Positions 16,958 through 24,255 of a DNA stretch of 36,065 nt are shown piece by piece. Both the position numbers and the translations under genes were made by a program. The DNA is from Clostridium sp. K13 (GTDB lineage Bacteria; Bacillota; Clostridia; Clostridiales; Clostridiaceae): the NCBI RefSeq assembly GCF_019734195.1, contig NZ_JAASHM010000033.1, positions 1-36,065 on the forward strand. The letters run 5' to 3'. Numbering within the stretch: the stretch's first letter is position 1; every line of letters starts with the position of its first letter. The notes beneath the pieces were generated by a model that made no database searches, had not been told where the DNA came from, and was given only the letters and a program-made list of their open reading frames with translations.

Positions 16958-17266
16958 ATGTTCAAGAAAGATAATAGATATGTAACTAGAGGTGTAAATG
17001 ATGAAGTAGATATAAGGTTACAACTTATAATGTGGAGCATGATTGATAAGCTAAAAGATGAAGAAAGTGTTGAAGTGGATTACTTACAGGTGTTCAAGAT
17101 AAGAAAAAAAGATAGTAAGGTTGTAATAAAGCAAAGTCAAGAAGTTCCTGAATACTCATGCACATATGAAATAGAGCTAGAAGATGTTCAGCTAGATGAT
17201 GAGATTAAGGTGTATGTAATAGATAGTGGAGAATATTCTACAATGCTTTTTCCATCAGAATACTAA
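16958..17266 (+). CDS. DUF960-family protein
   Basis: A 102-residue protein that fits DUF960: it starts with RYVTRGVNDEV, then LQLIMW, DYLQVFKIRK (about 42-51), QEVPEY, and ends YSTMLFPSEY. This family is best known to me from the conserved genes near the ccr recombinases of staphylococcal SCC elements, and its function is unknown. Its presence here strengthens the SCC parallel. The next gene starts 18 bp downstream behind AGGAGG, so the two are probably cotranscribed. Confidence 0.75.
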   Translation: MFKKDNRYVTRGVNDEVDIRLQLIMWSMIDKLKDEESVEVDYLQVFKIRKKDSKVVIKQSQEVPEYSCTYEIELEDVQLDDEIKVYVIDSGEYSTMLFPSEY

Positions 17267-17284
17267 TATAGGAGGTTCAAGTAA

Positions 17285-17635
17285 GTGATAAATAAGCTAA
17301 GTAAAGAAAAGTATTTCAAGTATGATAGCAAAGAACTTCTTGGAGTAATGAGGTTCGACTTCTATGATGGAAGATTATCTAACCAATGGAATCCTAGAGA
17401 GTTAATAATTGAAATGAATGATAGGAAGTTAATAGACCTAAAGAAGTTACAACAAGAACTTAATTATATTCAATTCACATTGATAGAAGAATTCAATAAA
17501 GTTGTAGAGCTATGTAATGGTACAGGTTATGATAAAGAAACTCTAGTATACATAGAACTTGAAGAAGGTAAGTATGTAATAAAGTTAATACCTGTAAAAG
17601 ATAGTTACTCATATATATACACGTACAAGAGATAG
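17285..17635 (+). CDS. Unknown protein (116 aa) after the DUF960 gene
   Basis: Starts at GTG behind TAGGAGG. It has a lysine-rich N-terminus, a central helical region (LKKLQQELNYIQFTLIEEF) and a beta-rich C-terminus ending SYIYTYKR. Not recognised. It lies between the DUF960 gene and a 27-codon membrane-peptide ORF with tight spacing, suggesting one transcript. Confidence 0.65.
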   Translation: MINKLSKEKYFKYDSKELLGVMRFDFYDGRLSNQWNPRELIIEMNDRKLIDLKKLQQELNYIQFTLIEEFNKVVELCNGTGYDKETLVYIELEEGKYVIKLIPVKDSYSYIYTYKR

Positions 17636-17647
17636 GAGGAGAAAGTT

Positions 17648-17731
17648 ATGGATATAGTAACAGTAATAAAAGTAGTTGGAACAATATTAACAGTTGTAGC
17701 TACTTCAATAGAAGCAACAACTAAGAAGTAG
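17648..17731 (+). CDS. Short hydrophobic peptide (27 aa)
   Basis: ATG 17648 lies behind a strong AGGAGG (ATAGGAGGAGAAAG). The product starts MDIVTVIKVVGTILTVVATS and ends with two Lys. It is a single predicted transmembrane helix. It resembles type I toxin or holin-like peptides in size and character, but no antitoxin RNA can be shown. It sits directly before the large gene-free region and an inverted repeat that may be its terminator. Confidence 0.55.
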   Translation: MDIVTVIKVVGTILTVVATSIEATTKK

Positions 17732-17739
17732 TGTGAAAT

Positions 17740-17789
17740 ATAATATCATCACGATAAATAAAATAATAAATTAATTGTGATGATATTAT
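17740..17789. repeat. 13-bp perfect inverted repeat
   Basis: ATAATATCATCAC (17740-17752) and GTGATGATATTAT (17777-17789) are separated by 24 bp. This is terminator-like but has no T-run. Confidence 0.6.
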
Positions 17790-17829
17790 AAGAATAAGCT
17801 AATTTTTTTATAACAATAATAGACTATTG

Positions 17830-17881
17830 GAAAATATCGTTGTAATAGGAGTGTTGATTTAACGATAGTGACGATATTTTC
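17830..17881. repeat. Nested, competing inverted repeats
   Basis: GAAAATATCGT (17830-17840) pairs with ACGATATTTTC (17871-17881). The overlapping TATCGTT can instead pair with AACGATA (17861-17867). Two alternative hairpins are therefore possible, as in switching RNAs or replication-protein sites. Confidence 0.5.
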
Positions 17882-17992
17882 TGTAAGAAAAAGATTAAAA
17901 GTATAATGTAGAAGATGTAACTTAACTACAAAGAAAGATGAAGTAGAAAAAATTGAGTAGGTAATATAGATAAATATGTCCTAAAAGCAACG

Positions 17993-18017
17993 ATAACATA
18001 TCAGAAAACAGAGATTT
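17993..18017. repeat. 25-bp direct repeat, copy A
   Basis: It starts ATAACATATCAGAAAACAGA and is identical to 18621-18645. The similarity continues more weakly for about 30 bp downstream. Confidence 0.75.
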
Positions 18018-18276
18018 TAGAAAAGGTGAAGAAATGTAGCAATAGGAATGAAAAAACGCAAAGAGAGAATAAATCTAATGTTTTAATAATAATCTAGTAA
18101 TGAATAAATAAAAATCAGTAAATAATAGATTCATAACTATGTAAACTAGTAGATCAAGGCATGAAATACTATGAGATGTTGAAGTTGGAAGAAAGGCTAA
18201 TTTCACTAAAAAATAAAAAGAATCCAAAAGATAAAACATATAAATAATGGAACTTGGAAATAGGGAACTCGGTACC

Positions 18277-18304
18277 GGGAAAGGGCAACGGGGGGATAGG
18301 GGGG
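18277..18304 (+). other. G-quadruplex motif in a gene-free AT-rich region
   Basis: The runs are GGG-AAA-GGG-CAAC-GGGGGG-ATA-GGGGGG, preceded by a further GGG at 18263 and by the 8-bp palindrome CGGTACCG (18270-18277). Four G-tracts with loops of 3-4 nt fit the standard intramolecular G4 rule. I noticed no comparable G-rich stretch elsewhere in the window. Confidence 0.75.
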
Positions 18305-18328
18305 CTAAGGTCTTAATAGAAAATAAGG

Positions 18329-18361
18329 ATTGAAATAGATTAATAAAAAATCTATTTCAAT
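18329..18361. repeat. 13-bp perfect hairpin
   Basis: ATTGAAATAGATT and AATCTATTTCAAT are separated by 7 nt, 25 bp after the G-rich island. There is no T-run downstream. Confidence 0.6.
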
Positions 18362-18620
18362 TAAAAACAATAAAAAGAAATTAATAAATAGAAAGATAAC
18401 AATAAAGAATAGAAGAAAGAAGTAAATAAATATTCAGTATAATATAAGAATTATAATAATAGATAATTAATCAGATATAATGATAAAAAGAATTGATAAT
18501 TAATGAATATAATATCCAGTAATTAAAGATTAATAAATCAAAATGTAATACAAACTTTAAGTGGAGTAAATAGATAAAAAATCTATATACCAATAAAGAG
18601 TAATAGATCAAAAAACAACA

Positions 18621-18645
18621 ATAACATATCAGAAAACAGAGATTT
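18621..18645. repeat. 25-bp direct repeat, copy B
   Basis: Identical to 17993-18017, 628 bp apart, both inside the gene-free region. Confidence 0.75.
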
Positions 18646-18725
18646 CATAAAATGTGAATAAGAGTAGCATTCAAAAAGAAAAACATAAATAAAAAAACAA
18701 ATTAACTGTTTTAACTGATATGTTC

Positions 18726-18748
18726 AGATATATATTATAAATTTGATA
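18726..18748. repeat. 23-bp repeat shared with the recombinase leader
   Basis: AGATATATATTATAAATTTG plus ATA is identical to 25548-25570, just upstream of the recombinase start. It is AT-rich, but an exact 23-bp match is unlikely by chance. Confidence 0.6.
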
Positions 18749-18790
18749 AAGAGTTAATGTTTCTAATGAAAGAAGCATTAACTCTTTTTT
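18748..18790 (+). terminator. Strong intrinsic terminator of the gene-free region
   Basis: AAAGAGTTAATG and CATTAACTCTTT pair, followed by TTT. It implies that the gene-free region upstream is transcribed on the plus strand. Confidence 0.8.
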
Positions 18791-18905
18791 ATATTAAATT
18801 TTAACTTAATTATTAGTAAGTTTTTAATGAATTTTTCAATGATTTATTCGCATGAATAATCATTTTAAAGTAGTTATTATTTTTTATAGGAGGTGAAGTT
18901 AATAT

Positions 18906-19160
18906 ATGGATATAAGAAAGGAACATTTTAATGGAGTATATTCGACTATCTTTGAGCATATGGGAGAAAGGGTTACAAGAGAAATACATAGTGTGTTTAG
19001 GGGTCAGCAATTTAATTTTCCTAAAAAGTTATATTCAATGGAATATGTAATTAGATATTTAAAAGAAAATTATAATGGAAAGAATGTAAGGCAATTAGCT
19101 AAAGAACTTGACTATTCTGAGAGATGGGTTCAAGCAATAATACATAGAAATAATATTTAG
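18906..19160 (+). CDS. Mor-like transcription activator (84 aa)
   Basis: The C-terminal part, YVIRYLKENYNGKNVRQLAK and SERWVQAIIHR (about 47-82), matches the helix-turn-helix of the Mor (middle operon regulator) family. Small Firmicute members of that family have about this size. The N-terminal 40 residues could be the dimerisation part. The ATG follows ATAGGAGGTGAAG. The location next to the structured non-coding region suggests that it regulates promoters of the cassette, perhaps the replication or excision genes. The targets are unknown. Confidence 0.7.
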   Translation: MDIRKEHFNGVYSTIFEHMGERVTREIHSVFRGQQFNFPKKLYSMEYVIRYLKENYNGKNVRQLAKELDYSERWVQAIIHRNNI

Positions 19161-19275
19161 TTTTTGTTAAATATTATTTCTAGAGTTCCAAATTTCGACA
19201 AAAAAATAAAGTAGAATATAGTAATATATAGTAGAAAATTAAATTATTAGAAAAGGGGGTACTGAGAGAAAGAAT

Positions 19276-19566
19276 ATGGGAATTTTACTTTGGGATAATA
19301 TTGGAGCAAAAGTTAGAATGATAAAATCTGATATAAAAACTAAATTAGAGGAAATAGATATTGCTACAATAACAGATAAGCTATCAGATACTCTAGAAAA
19401 GGCTTCAGACTTTTCAAATAAACAAAAAGAGATTAATATTAGAAATTTTAAGGAACAATTAAAAAATCAACCGGATAAAGTAATATTACATAATATGAAT
19501 AATGCAGGGACAGAGGAAGGAAGAAGAATTTGTAGAGATGAAGCTAGAAGGAGAGGTATATTATGA
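19276..19566 (+). CDS. Unknown helical protein (96 aa)
   Basis: Starts MGILLWDNIGAKVRMIKSDI behind AAAAGGGGG. The N-terminus is amphipathic, a charged coiled-coil-like region follows (about 20-65), and the end is basic (CRDEARRRGIL). Not recognised. Its stop overlaps the start of the next zinc-protein gene by ATGA, so translation is coupled. Confidence 0.6.
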   Translation: MGILLWDNIGAKVRMIKSDIKTKLEEIDIATITDKLSDTLEKASDFSNKQKEINIRNFKEQLKNQPDKVILHNMNNAGTEEGRRICRDEARRRGIL

Positions 19567-19730
19567 AGAAAACATGTAATGTATGTAGAGGCAATGGACA
19601 AATAACATGTCCTAAATGTGGAGGAAATGGATGGAGAGACTTTGAGTTTACGAAACCATGTAATTGTGATTGTGGATATGTAGTATGTAAAAATTGTGGT
19701 GGAAAAGGTTCATACGAAGTTTCAAAATAA
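19563..19730 (+). CDS. DnaJ-type zinc-finger small protein (55 aa)
   Basis: A 55-residue protein consisting almost wholly of CxxC pairs: CNVCRGNGQITCPKCGGNGW, then CNCDCGYVVCKNCGGKGSYE. The CxxCxGxG repeats match the cysteine-rich zinc domain of DnaJ without its J domain. The start ATG lies in the ATGA overlap with the previous gene. The two probably act together, for example as a small chaperone or protein-binding pair. The function is unknown. Confidence 0.75.
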   Translation: MKKTCNVCRGNGQITCPKCGGNGWRDFEFTKPCNCDCGYVVCKNCGGKGSYEVSK

Positions 19731-19753
19731 ATTAATATATTAAAGTAGAAAAT

Positions 19754-19792
19754 ATGGTGGTACATCAATTTGAGTTATTGATATATCACCAT
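19754..19792 (+). terminator. Hairpin/terminator after the zinc-protein gene
   Basis: ATGGTGGTACATCAAT pairs with ATTGATATATCACCAT with two mismatches or G-U pairs, followed by GTTTT. Confidence 0.6.
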
Positions 19793-19840
19793 GTTTTAAT
19801 AAAAAATAATTAAAGATGCAACTATATAGTTACAATTACT

Positions 19841-19876
19841 GTAGGTATATAAGTAGGTATATAAGTAGATATATAA
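19841..19876 (+). repeat. Three tandem 12-bp repeats
   Basis: GTAGGTATATAA occurs twice and is followed by GTAGATATATAA, about 45 bp before the lipoprotein start. They could be protein-binding iterons or a promoter-region repeat. Confidence 0.7.
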
Positions 19877-19922
19877 TGATAATTAATTACAAGGGAAAAG
19901 TAAAAATAGGAGAGAGGATATT

Positions 19923-20819
19923 ATGAAAAAGTTATTATTAACAGGAATTATTTTAGGGATGACAACATTATTTGTAGGATGTGGAAACAGTAATAAAGAA
20001 CCAGAAGTATCACAAGCTTATTTAGACTATATTAGTCAAGCAAAAGTAGAGATTGTAAATGAGGATTATGCGAAAGCTGAAAAATTTTTAACACTAGCCT
20101 ATGATGAAAACCAAGAAGATAAGGTTGTTCTAGAATTAAGAGAGCAACTAGATATGTTTAATAGATTAAGAAGAAGTTTAAATGACCCAACAGCTTTAAC
20201 ACCAGAAGAATTAACTTCTCTAGTTGAAGAAGCAAGAGATTATGCAAATAAAGAATATACTACTAACTTACTAGTATCAGATATATTAGAAATGGCAGAG
20301 AATCTTGATACAACTGTGGCTGTATCTAATGAAACTGAATCAGTATTATCAGATTTAGAATTTGAGTTCTATAATAAAGTTAATGAAGAAAAATATGATG
20401 AAGCTTTAGAAATAGCCGACAGATTAATGACTGAACTTGATAACTATGAAAATATTAATGGTGTAGAATATGTAGGTGGTACATTAGAGACAGTTGTTAA
20501 TAATGAAGTTGAAAATATTAAATTGAAGAAGAATTTAGAACAACGTAGAGAACAATATCCAGGACACTTTGAAAATTTAATGTCATTAATGCAAAGTGAA
20601 ATAGATAAGATAGATAATATTGTTAAAATTGAAGAATCATTAGATTATGGTGATAGCAATGATTGGACTTATATAGTAGAAGTATTTTTCCCAGAACCAC
20701 TTAGTAGTGCTGGTGCAACTAATAAGATTACTTTTAAGATACTCGGCAATCCTAACAGAACACCTAGTTATTTCAATATAATAGATATGGCAGGTGAGGA
20801 AACTAGAATAGGGTTATAA
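19923..20819 (+). CDS. Lipoprotein of unknown function (298 aa)
   Basis: It has a lipoprotein signal peptide: MKKLLL, a hydrophobic stretch and the lipobox FVGC with C20. The mature part is helical and TPR-like (YISQAKVEIVNEDYAKAEKF, EEKYDEALEIADRLMTELDN). The C-terminus is a beta-rich domain (SNDWTYIVEVFFPEPLSSAG) of unknown family. It would sit on the outer face of the membrane. In a non-conjugative cassette such a protein could serve surface interaction or exclusion; this is a guess. It has its own promoter region and a terminator. Confidence 0.75.
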   Translation: MKKLLLTGIILGMTTLFVGCGNSNKEPEVSQAYLDYISQAKVEIVNEDYAKAEKFLTLAYDENQEDKVVLELREQLDMFNRLRRSLNDPTALTPEELTSLVEEARDYANKEYTTNLLVSDILEMAENLDTTVAVSNETESVLSDLEFEFYNKVNEEKYDEALEIADRLMTELDNYENINGVEYVGGTLETVVNNEVENIKLKKNLEQRREQYPGHFENLMSLMQSEIDKIDNIVKIEESLDYGDSNDWTYIVEVFFPEPLSSAGATNKITFKILGNPNRTPSYFNIIDMAGEETRIGL

Positions 20820-20850
20820 ATTGAGAGTTAGTGATTAATATTTAAATTTA

Positions 20851-20874
20851 AAAAGAGGGAAACCTCTTTTTTTT
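20851..20874 (+). terminator. Intrinsic terminator
   Basis: AAAAGAGG, GAAA tetraloop and CCTCTTTTTTTT after the lipoprotein gene. Confidence 0.85.
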
Positions 20875-20941
20875 GATAGAATTTAATTAAAATATTTAGT
20901 AATATATAGAATAAATATTTTAATTAAAGGAGAGATTACAA

Positions 20942-21706
20942 ATGGTAAAGAAAAGAGAAGGAAAGGTATCAATAAAGAAAGCTCCTAAGTCCAGAGGTGA
21001 TGGACAGGTCTATGATTTAACAAGGAAAATATTTGGAATAGATAGTGAACATTTGAGTTTTCAGGCTAACAGAAGAAAAGTAGGACGATTAATAGATAGT
21101 ATAAAAAAAGTATCGGATATACCTGAAAATTTAGAGTTAAATAGCAACAACTTTAATGAGTTTGCAGAATTGCTTGGAAATTTGATTAATGATGATACAC
21201 TTAATGATATAAATAAAAGAATATGTAATGGTAAGAAAGTAGAAATAGAAGAATATGATTTAATAATTAACAAGTTAAAGGATATAATTGACAAAAGAGA
21301 TGACGATGATATAGAGAAAAAGATGTTATCAGATATGGTAGATAATATAATTCCTAACAAGGAAGAAGAGGAGTTAATAAACACTATAAGTGATAATATA
21401 CATAATATAATTTCGGGAATAATGGAGTTTGATAACAGGAAAGAGAGATTTAATTATTATAGAAAAGTAATTAACATATTAGATGATATTGATATGAGTA
21501 TTAATAGAGATTTAGAAAATTATAATTTCTTAAAAGAGAGAATTAAGATGAAAATTGATAAATACCCTCAATTAATAGATAAGGAAATTGATATTACTGA
21601 TATTGATAAATTAGGGATTGATTGTGTTGCAGAGGTTATAGGATTGCCAACTGTAGATGATATGATAAAGATAATACAAGAAAAAATAGATAAGGGATTG
21701 ATTTAG
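20942..21706 (+). CDS. Unknown helical protein (254 aa) upstream of the helicase
   Basis: It has a basic N-terminus (KKREGKVSIKKAPKSR, about 3-18) followed by a wholly helical acidic body with many Ile, Asp and Asn residues. No domain is recognised. It is in front of the D5-type helicase gene and separated from it by a terminator, so it may be a replication accessory or regulatory protein of the cassette. The ATG follows AAAGGAGAG. Confidence 0.6.
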   Translation: MVKKREGKVSIKKAPKSRGDGQVYDLTRKIFGIDSEHLSFQANRRKVGRLIDSIKKVSDIPENLELNSNNFNEFAELLGNLINDDTLNDINKRICNGKKVEIEEYDLIINKLKDIIDKRDDDDIEKKMLSDMVDNIIPNKEEEELINTISDNIHNIISGIMEFDNRKERFNYYRKVINILDDIDMSINRDLENYNFLKERIKMKIDKYPQLIDKEIDITDIDKLGIDCVAEVIGLPTVDDMIKIIQEKIDKGLI

Positions 21707-21734
21707 AATGAAGTTTTTACTTCATTCTTTTTTT
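21706..21734 (+). terminator. Intrinsic terminator
   Basis: GAATGAAG and CTTCATTC around a 6-nt loop, followed by T7. Confidence 0.85.
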
Positions 21735-21764
21735 ACGGACAAATTTTAAAAATTTTTTGTCCGT
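21735..21764. repeat. Inverted repeat in the helicase leader
   Basis: ACGGACAAA (21735-21743) and TTTGTCCGT (21756-21764) lie directly after the terminator and about 90 bp before the helicase start. It may be an operator. Confidence 0.55.
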
Positions 21765-21855
21765 TTAAGTAAAAGGAAAATGTAATAATATTAAACATGT
21801 AAACAAAATAAGAAGTTCATTACCTTACTTTGATTAACAAGTAAGGAGGGAAGAA

Positions 21856-23247
21856 ATGTTTTCAGAAGAACAATTAAAAGAAATTGAAAACATGGGGATA
21901 GAGATATCTCCTAAATCAGAAAAAGTAAAAGGCTTTAGTCCAAATAAGTTTGCTTCATACATAGCAGATAACTTAAAGATAATCAACAATAAGGATTATT
22001 TTTATGTATATAAAGATGGAGTGTGGAAGAAGCTGGATGATATGTACTTATTCCAAAAGTTAAGAAATAAGTTACATACATACTTTGATGATATCTGGTC
22101 TTTGAAAATTGAAAATGAATATATACAAGCTCTTAAGAGAATAGTTTATTACTGTGGAGACTTAAATGCTAATAAGAGATATATAAATCTTTTAAATGGA
22201 ATGTTTGATTTAGAGACATTCACATTAGTTGAACATAGGCCTGATTTCTATAGTAGTATTCAATTACCGATAACTCTAAAAAGAGATATAGATTGCCCTA
22301 ATTTTAAGAAGTTTTTAGGACAATGCTTTTCAGATGATGAAGAAGCAATAAATCTAGCACAGGAATGGGCTGGATATTTACTTACAGCAGAAACAAGAGC
22401 ACAAAAAGCACTAATACTATATGGACTGGGCAAAAATGGAAAAGGGGTCTTCATTGACATCATTAGCGAGTTAATAGGTGAAGATAATATATCTAGTATA
22501 GCAATGAATGAGTTACATAGACCATTTTCAAGAGTATGTATATATGGGAAGCTAGCTAACATCAGCAATGAAAACGAATTCAATGGTAGGAGTTTTAATA
22601 CCCAATACCTAAAGGCTATCGTAGGTGAAGATAATATAAATGCTGAACAAAAGCATCAACCTGTATTTAACTTTAAACCTACAGTTAAATTAGTGTTCAC
22701 AACTAATAATCTACCTCACACAAATGATGGGGGATATGCACTTATGAGAAGGTTATGTATGCTTCATTTTACTAATACAGTAAAGGAAGAAGATAGAGAT
22801 ATGCATTTAAAGGACAAGCTTAGAAGTGAATTAGATGCTATATTCCTATGGGCATTAGAAGGACTGAAAAGACTTAAAGAAAATAACTATAAATTCTCAG
22901 AGTGTAAAAGTTCTAATGATTTACTTAAACAGTATGAGAAGGAATTAAATCCAATGATATTATTCTTTGAGCAATGTGTTATTAAATGTGAAAGTACTTA
23001 TAAGGAGAATAATAAAATTATTTATAACACTTACAGGGAATGGGCTAGAGCAAATGGAATGGAAGGACAAGCTAAAATAAGTGTTCAGAAGTTCTGGAAG
23101 AAGTTCGAAGAGCACGCTAAATCATTAGGCTATAACTGTAGAAGTGGAAAGTCAAATGCTTTTAGATACCATACAGGGGTAAGAATAATTGGAGATTTTA
23201 GAGTTTCTTTAGATGACTCTAGGATAGCAGGACAGTTAGGTGGCTAA
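21856..23247 (+). CDS. D5/P4-family DNA helicase (phage/plasmid primase-helicase type)
   Basis: A 463-residue superfamily 3-like helicase of the phage/plasmid primase (P4, D5) family. The D5_N-type region has NLLNGMFDLET (111-121). Walker A is YGLGKNGKG (189-197). The sensor-like VFTTNNLPHTNDGGYALMRR and a C-terminal winged-helix-like part follow. The N-terminal primase domain of P4 alpha is absent; the protein begins just before the D5 region. SCC elements also carry a self-loading helicase (Cch) upstream of the recombinases, so this could open the cassette's own origin. The ATG is preceded by AAGGAGGG. Confidence 0.88.
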   Translation: MFSEEQLKEIENMGIEISPKSEKVKGFSPNKFASYIADNLKIINNKDYFYVYKDGVWKKLDDMYLFQKLRNKLHTYFDDIWSLKIENEYIQALKRIVYYCGDLNANKRYINLLNGMFDLETFTLVEHRPDFYSSIQLPITLKRDIDCPNFKKFLGQCFSDDEEAINLAQEWAGYLLTAETRAQKALILYGLGKNGKGVFIDIISELIGEDNISSIAMNELHRPFSRVCIYGKLANISNENEFNGRSFNTQYLKAIVGEDNINAEQKHQPVFNFKPTVKLVFTTNNLPHTNDGGYALMRRLCMLHFTNTVKEEDRDMHLKDKLRSELDAIFLWALEGLKRLKENNYKFSECKSSNDLLKQYEKELNPMILFFEQCVIKCESTYKENNKIIYNTYREWARANGMEGQAKISVQKFWKKFEEHAKSLGYNCRSGKSNAFRYHTGVRIIGDFRVSLDDSRIAGQLGG

Positions 23248-23313
23248 GTTAGGATTAAGTTGGAATGGATTTAAGTAAGATAAATCAATAAATAGGGTGT
23301 AAGGACTAAGTAA

Positions 23314-23348
23314 ATTTAGAAAATCTCAAAAAAAGAGATTTTCTAAAT
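23314..23348. terminator. 14-bp hairpin after the helicase gene
   Basis: ATTTAGAAAATCTC (23314-23327) and GAGATTTTCTAAAT (23335-23348) pair perfectly around A7. It likely ends or processes the helicase transcript, although no T-run follows. Confidence 0.6.
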
Positions 23349-23382
23349 AAAAGAAATTAGATAGAGAAAGGAGGTGATAAAT

Positions 23383-23409
23383 ATGCGTCCATACGTCCAA
23401 CTAAGATAA
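23383..23409 (+). CDS. Possible 8-codon leader peptide
   Basis: ATG 23383 lies 5-7 nt after a perfect AAAGGAGGTGAT ribosome binding site but encodes only MRPYVQLR before TAA. It could be a leader ORF or the start of a decayed gene (the frame continues INQWKRYIK after the stop). The rest of 23248-23522 holds nothing else I recognise. Confidence 0.3.
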   Translation: MRPYVQLR

Positions 23410-23522
23410 ATCAATGGAAAAGATACATAAAATGAATCCTAGAAAGATACATAATAAAGTCCAGTAAGACAAGTAAGGTAATGAGGAAGAAAAAATAAGG
23501 GAAAGAAAAGGAGATAAAAACA

Positions 23523-24068
23523 ATGGCAGTAGTAAAAAGAAGACAATCACCATCAGTAATGGGAAAAGCAATGACAAGAGAAAATCAGGAGAATGATGTG
23601 GATGGGAAAGAGAGAACAGAAAAGGCGGTAAAAAAGGAAGAGATATGGAAGCCAAGAGAACCGAAAGTAGAATTAGAATACAATGGATTAGAGGAATTCC
23701 AAGCATCAGAAGCAAAGCAAAGTACTTGGAGAACAACTGATTATGGAATACTATCAATAGTAAAATCTGAAACAGTAAATAGGCTAATGTTTGCAAAGGA
23801 GATGATGGATAAGCTAAGTAATCCTAAAAGAGTAGTAATTTCATTCGCAGATGAAAAAATTGCTATAGGAGAACAATTACCTAACAATGAGAATTATTTA
23901 AAGGTTAATTACTCAAAAACAAAAGGAGTTATCTATTCAGCAGGAGTAGTTAAAGAGATAGTAGATAAATATGACTTAGATTTTAGTACGAGAACTTCAA
24001 TTACATTTTCAGAAGTTAAGTACGTTAGATATGAAAATCATGTAGTAGCAATAGTAACTATAGTTTAA
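23523..24068 (+). CDS. Unknown protein (181 aa) in the helicase-recombinase interval
   Basis: It has a charged, probably disordered N-terminal 50 residues (many Lys, Glu), then a folded region of about 120 residues with alternating beta strands (NPKRVVISFADEKIAIGEQL and YENHVVAIVTIV). Not recognised. The ATG follows AAAGGAGAT. It starts a run of four small genes that leads to the recombinase, the same place where SCC carries short genes between cch and ccr. Confidence 0.65.
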   Translation: MAVVKRRQSPSVMGKAMTRENQENDVDGKERTEKAVKKEEIWKPREPKVELEYNGLEEFQASEAKQSTWRTTDYGILSIVKSETVNRLMFAKEMMDKLSNPKRVVISFADEKIAIGEQLPNNENYLKVNYSKTKGVIYSAGVVKEIVDKYDLDFSTRTSITFSEVKYVRYENHVVAIVTIV

Positions 24069-24083
24069 ATGAGAGGTATAAGT

Positions 24084-24182
24084 ATGAATGAATTAACAAC
24101 AGAAGACATAATTGATGCAATAACAGAAACGATAAGATTGTACATACTAGCTTCAAAGCTAGAGGAGTTAGAAGAAGACTAA
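24084..24182 (+). CDS. Very small acidic protein (32 aa)
   Basis: ATG 24084 behind GAGAGG. The product MNELTTEDIIDAITETIRLY plus 12 residues ends KLEELEED. It is a single amphipathic acidic helix. It lies 15 bp after the previous gene and before a 12-bp hairpin. No family is recognised. Confidence 0.55.
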   Translation: MNELTTEDIIDAITETIRLYILASKLEELEED

Positions 24183-24189
24183 ATAATCT

Positions 24190-24224
24190 ACTAAGCATTG
24201 ATCCGAATAAGTTCAATGCTTAGT
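24190..24224. repeat. 12-bp perfect hairpin
   Basis: ACTAAGCATTGA (24190-24201) and TCAATGCTTAGT (24213-24224) are separated by 11 nt between two small genes. There is no T-run. Confidence 0.6.
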
Positions 24225-24255
24225 GAAACTAAAATAATTTTAGGGGGAGTACATA

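Larger units (their letters stand above)
17732..18905. other. Gene-free, structured 1.2-kb region of the cassette
   Basis: No open frame of useful length or ribosome-binding-site-supported start is seen on either strand; stops are dense. The plus strand is purine-rich. It holds an inverted repeat at 17740-17789, competing hairpins at 17830-17881, a 25-bp direct repeat (17993-18017 and 18621-18645), a G-rich island, a 13-bp hairpin at 18329-18361 and a strong terminator at 18748-18790. It could be an origin for the nearby helicase, a long non-coding RNA or a decayed module. The sequence alone does not decide. Confidence 0.7.

Noticed and set aside
18241..18310. Origin of transfer (oriT) nick region
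   Set aside because: The G-rich stretch does not match nick sites that I know, and no relaxase or conjugation gene is present in the cassette.
17732..18905. CRISPR array
   Set aside because: The repeats are only two copies 628 bp apart, without regular spacers, and there are no cas genes.
18813..19010. Minus-strand frame opposite the Mor-like gene
   Set aside because: It overlaps the ribosome binding site and start of a gene with a recognisable helix-turn-helix and has no support of its own.
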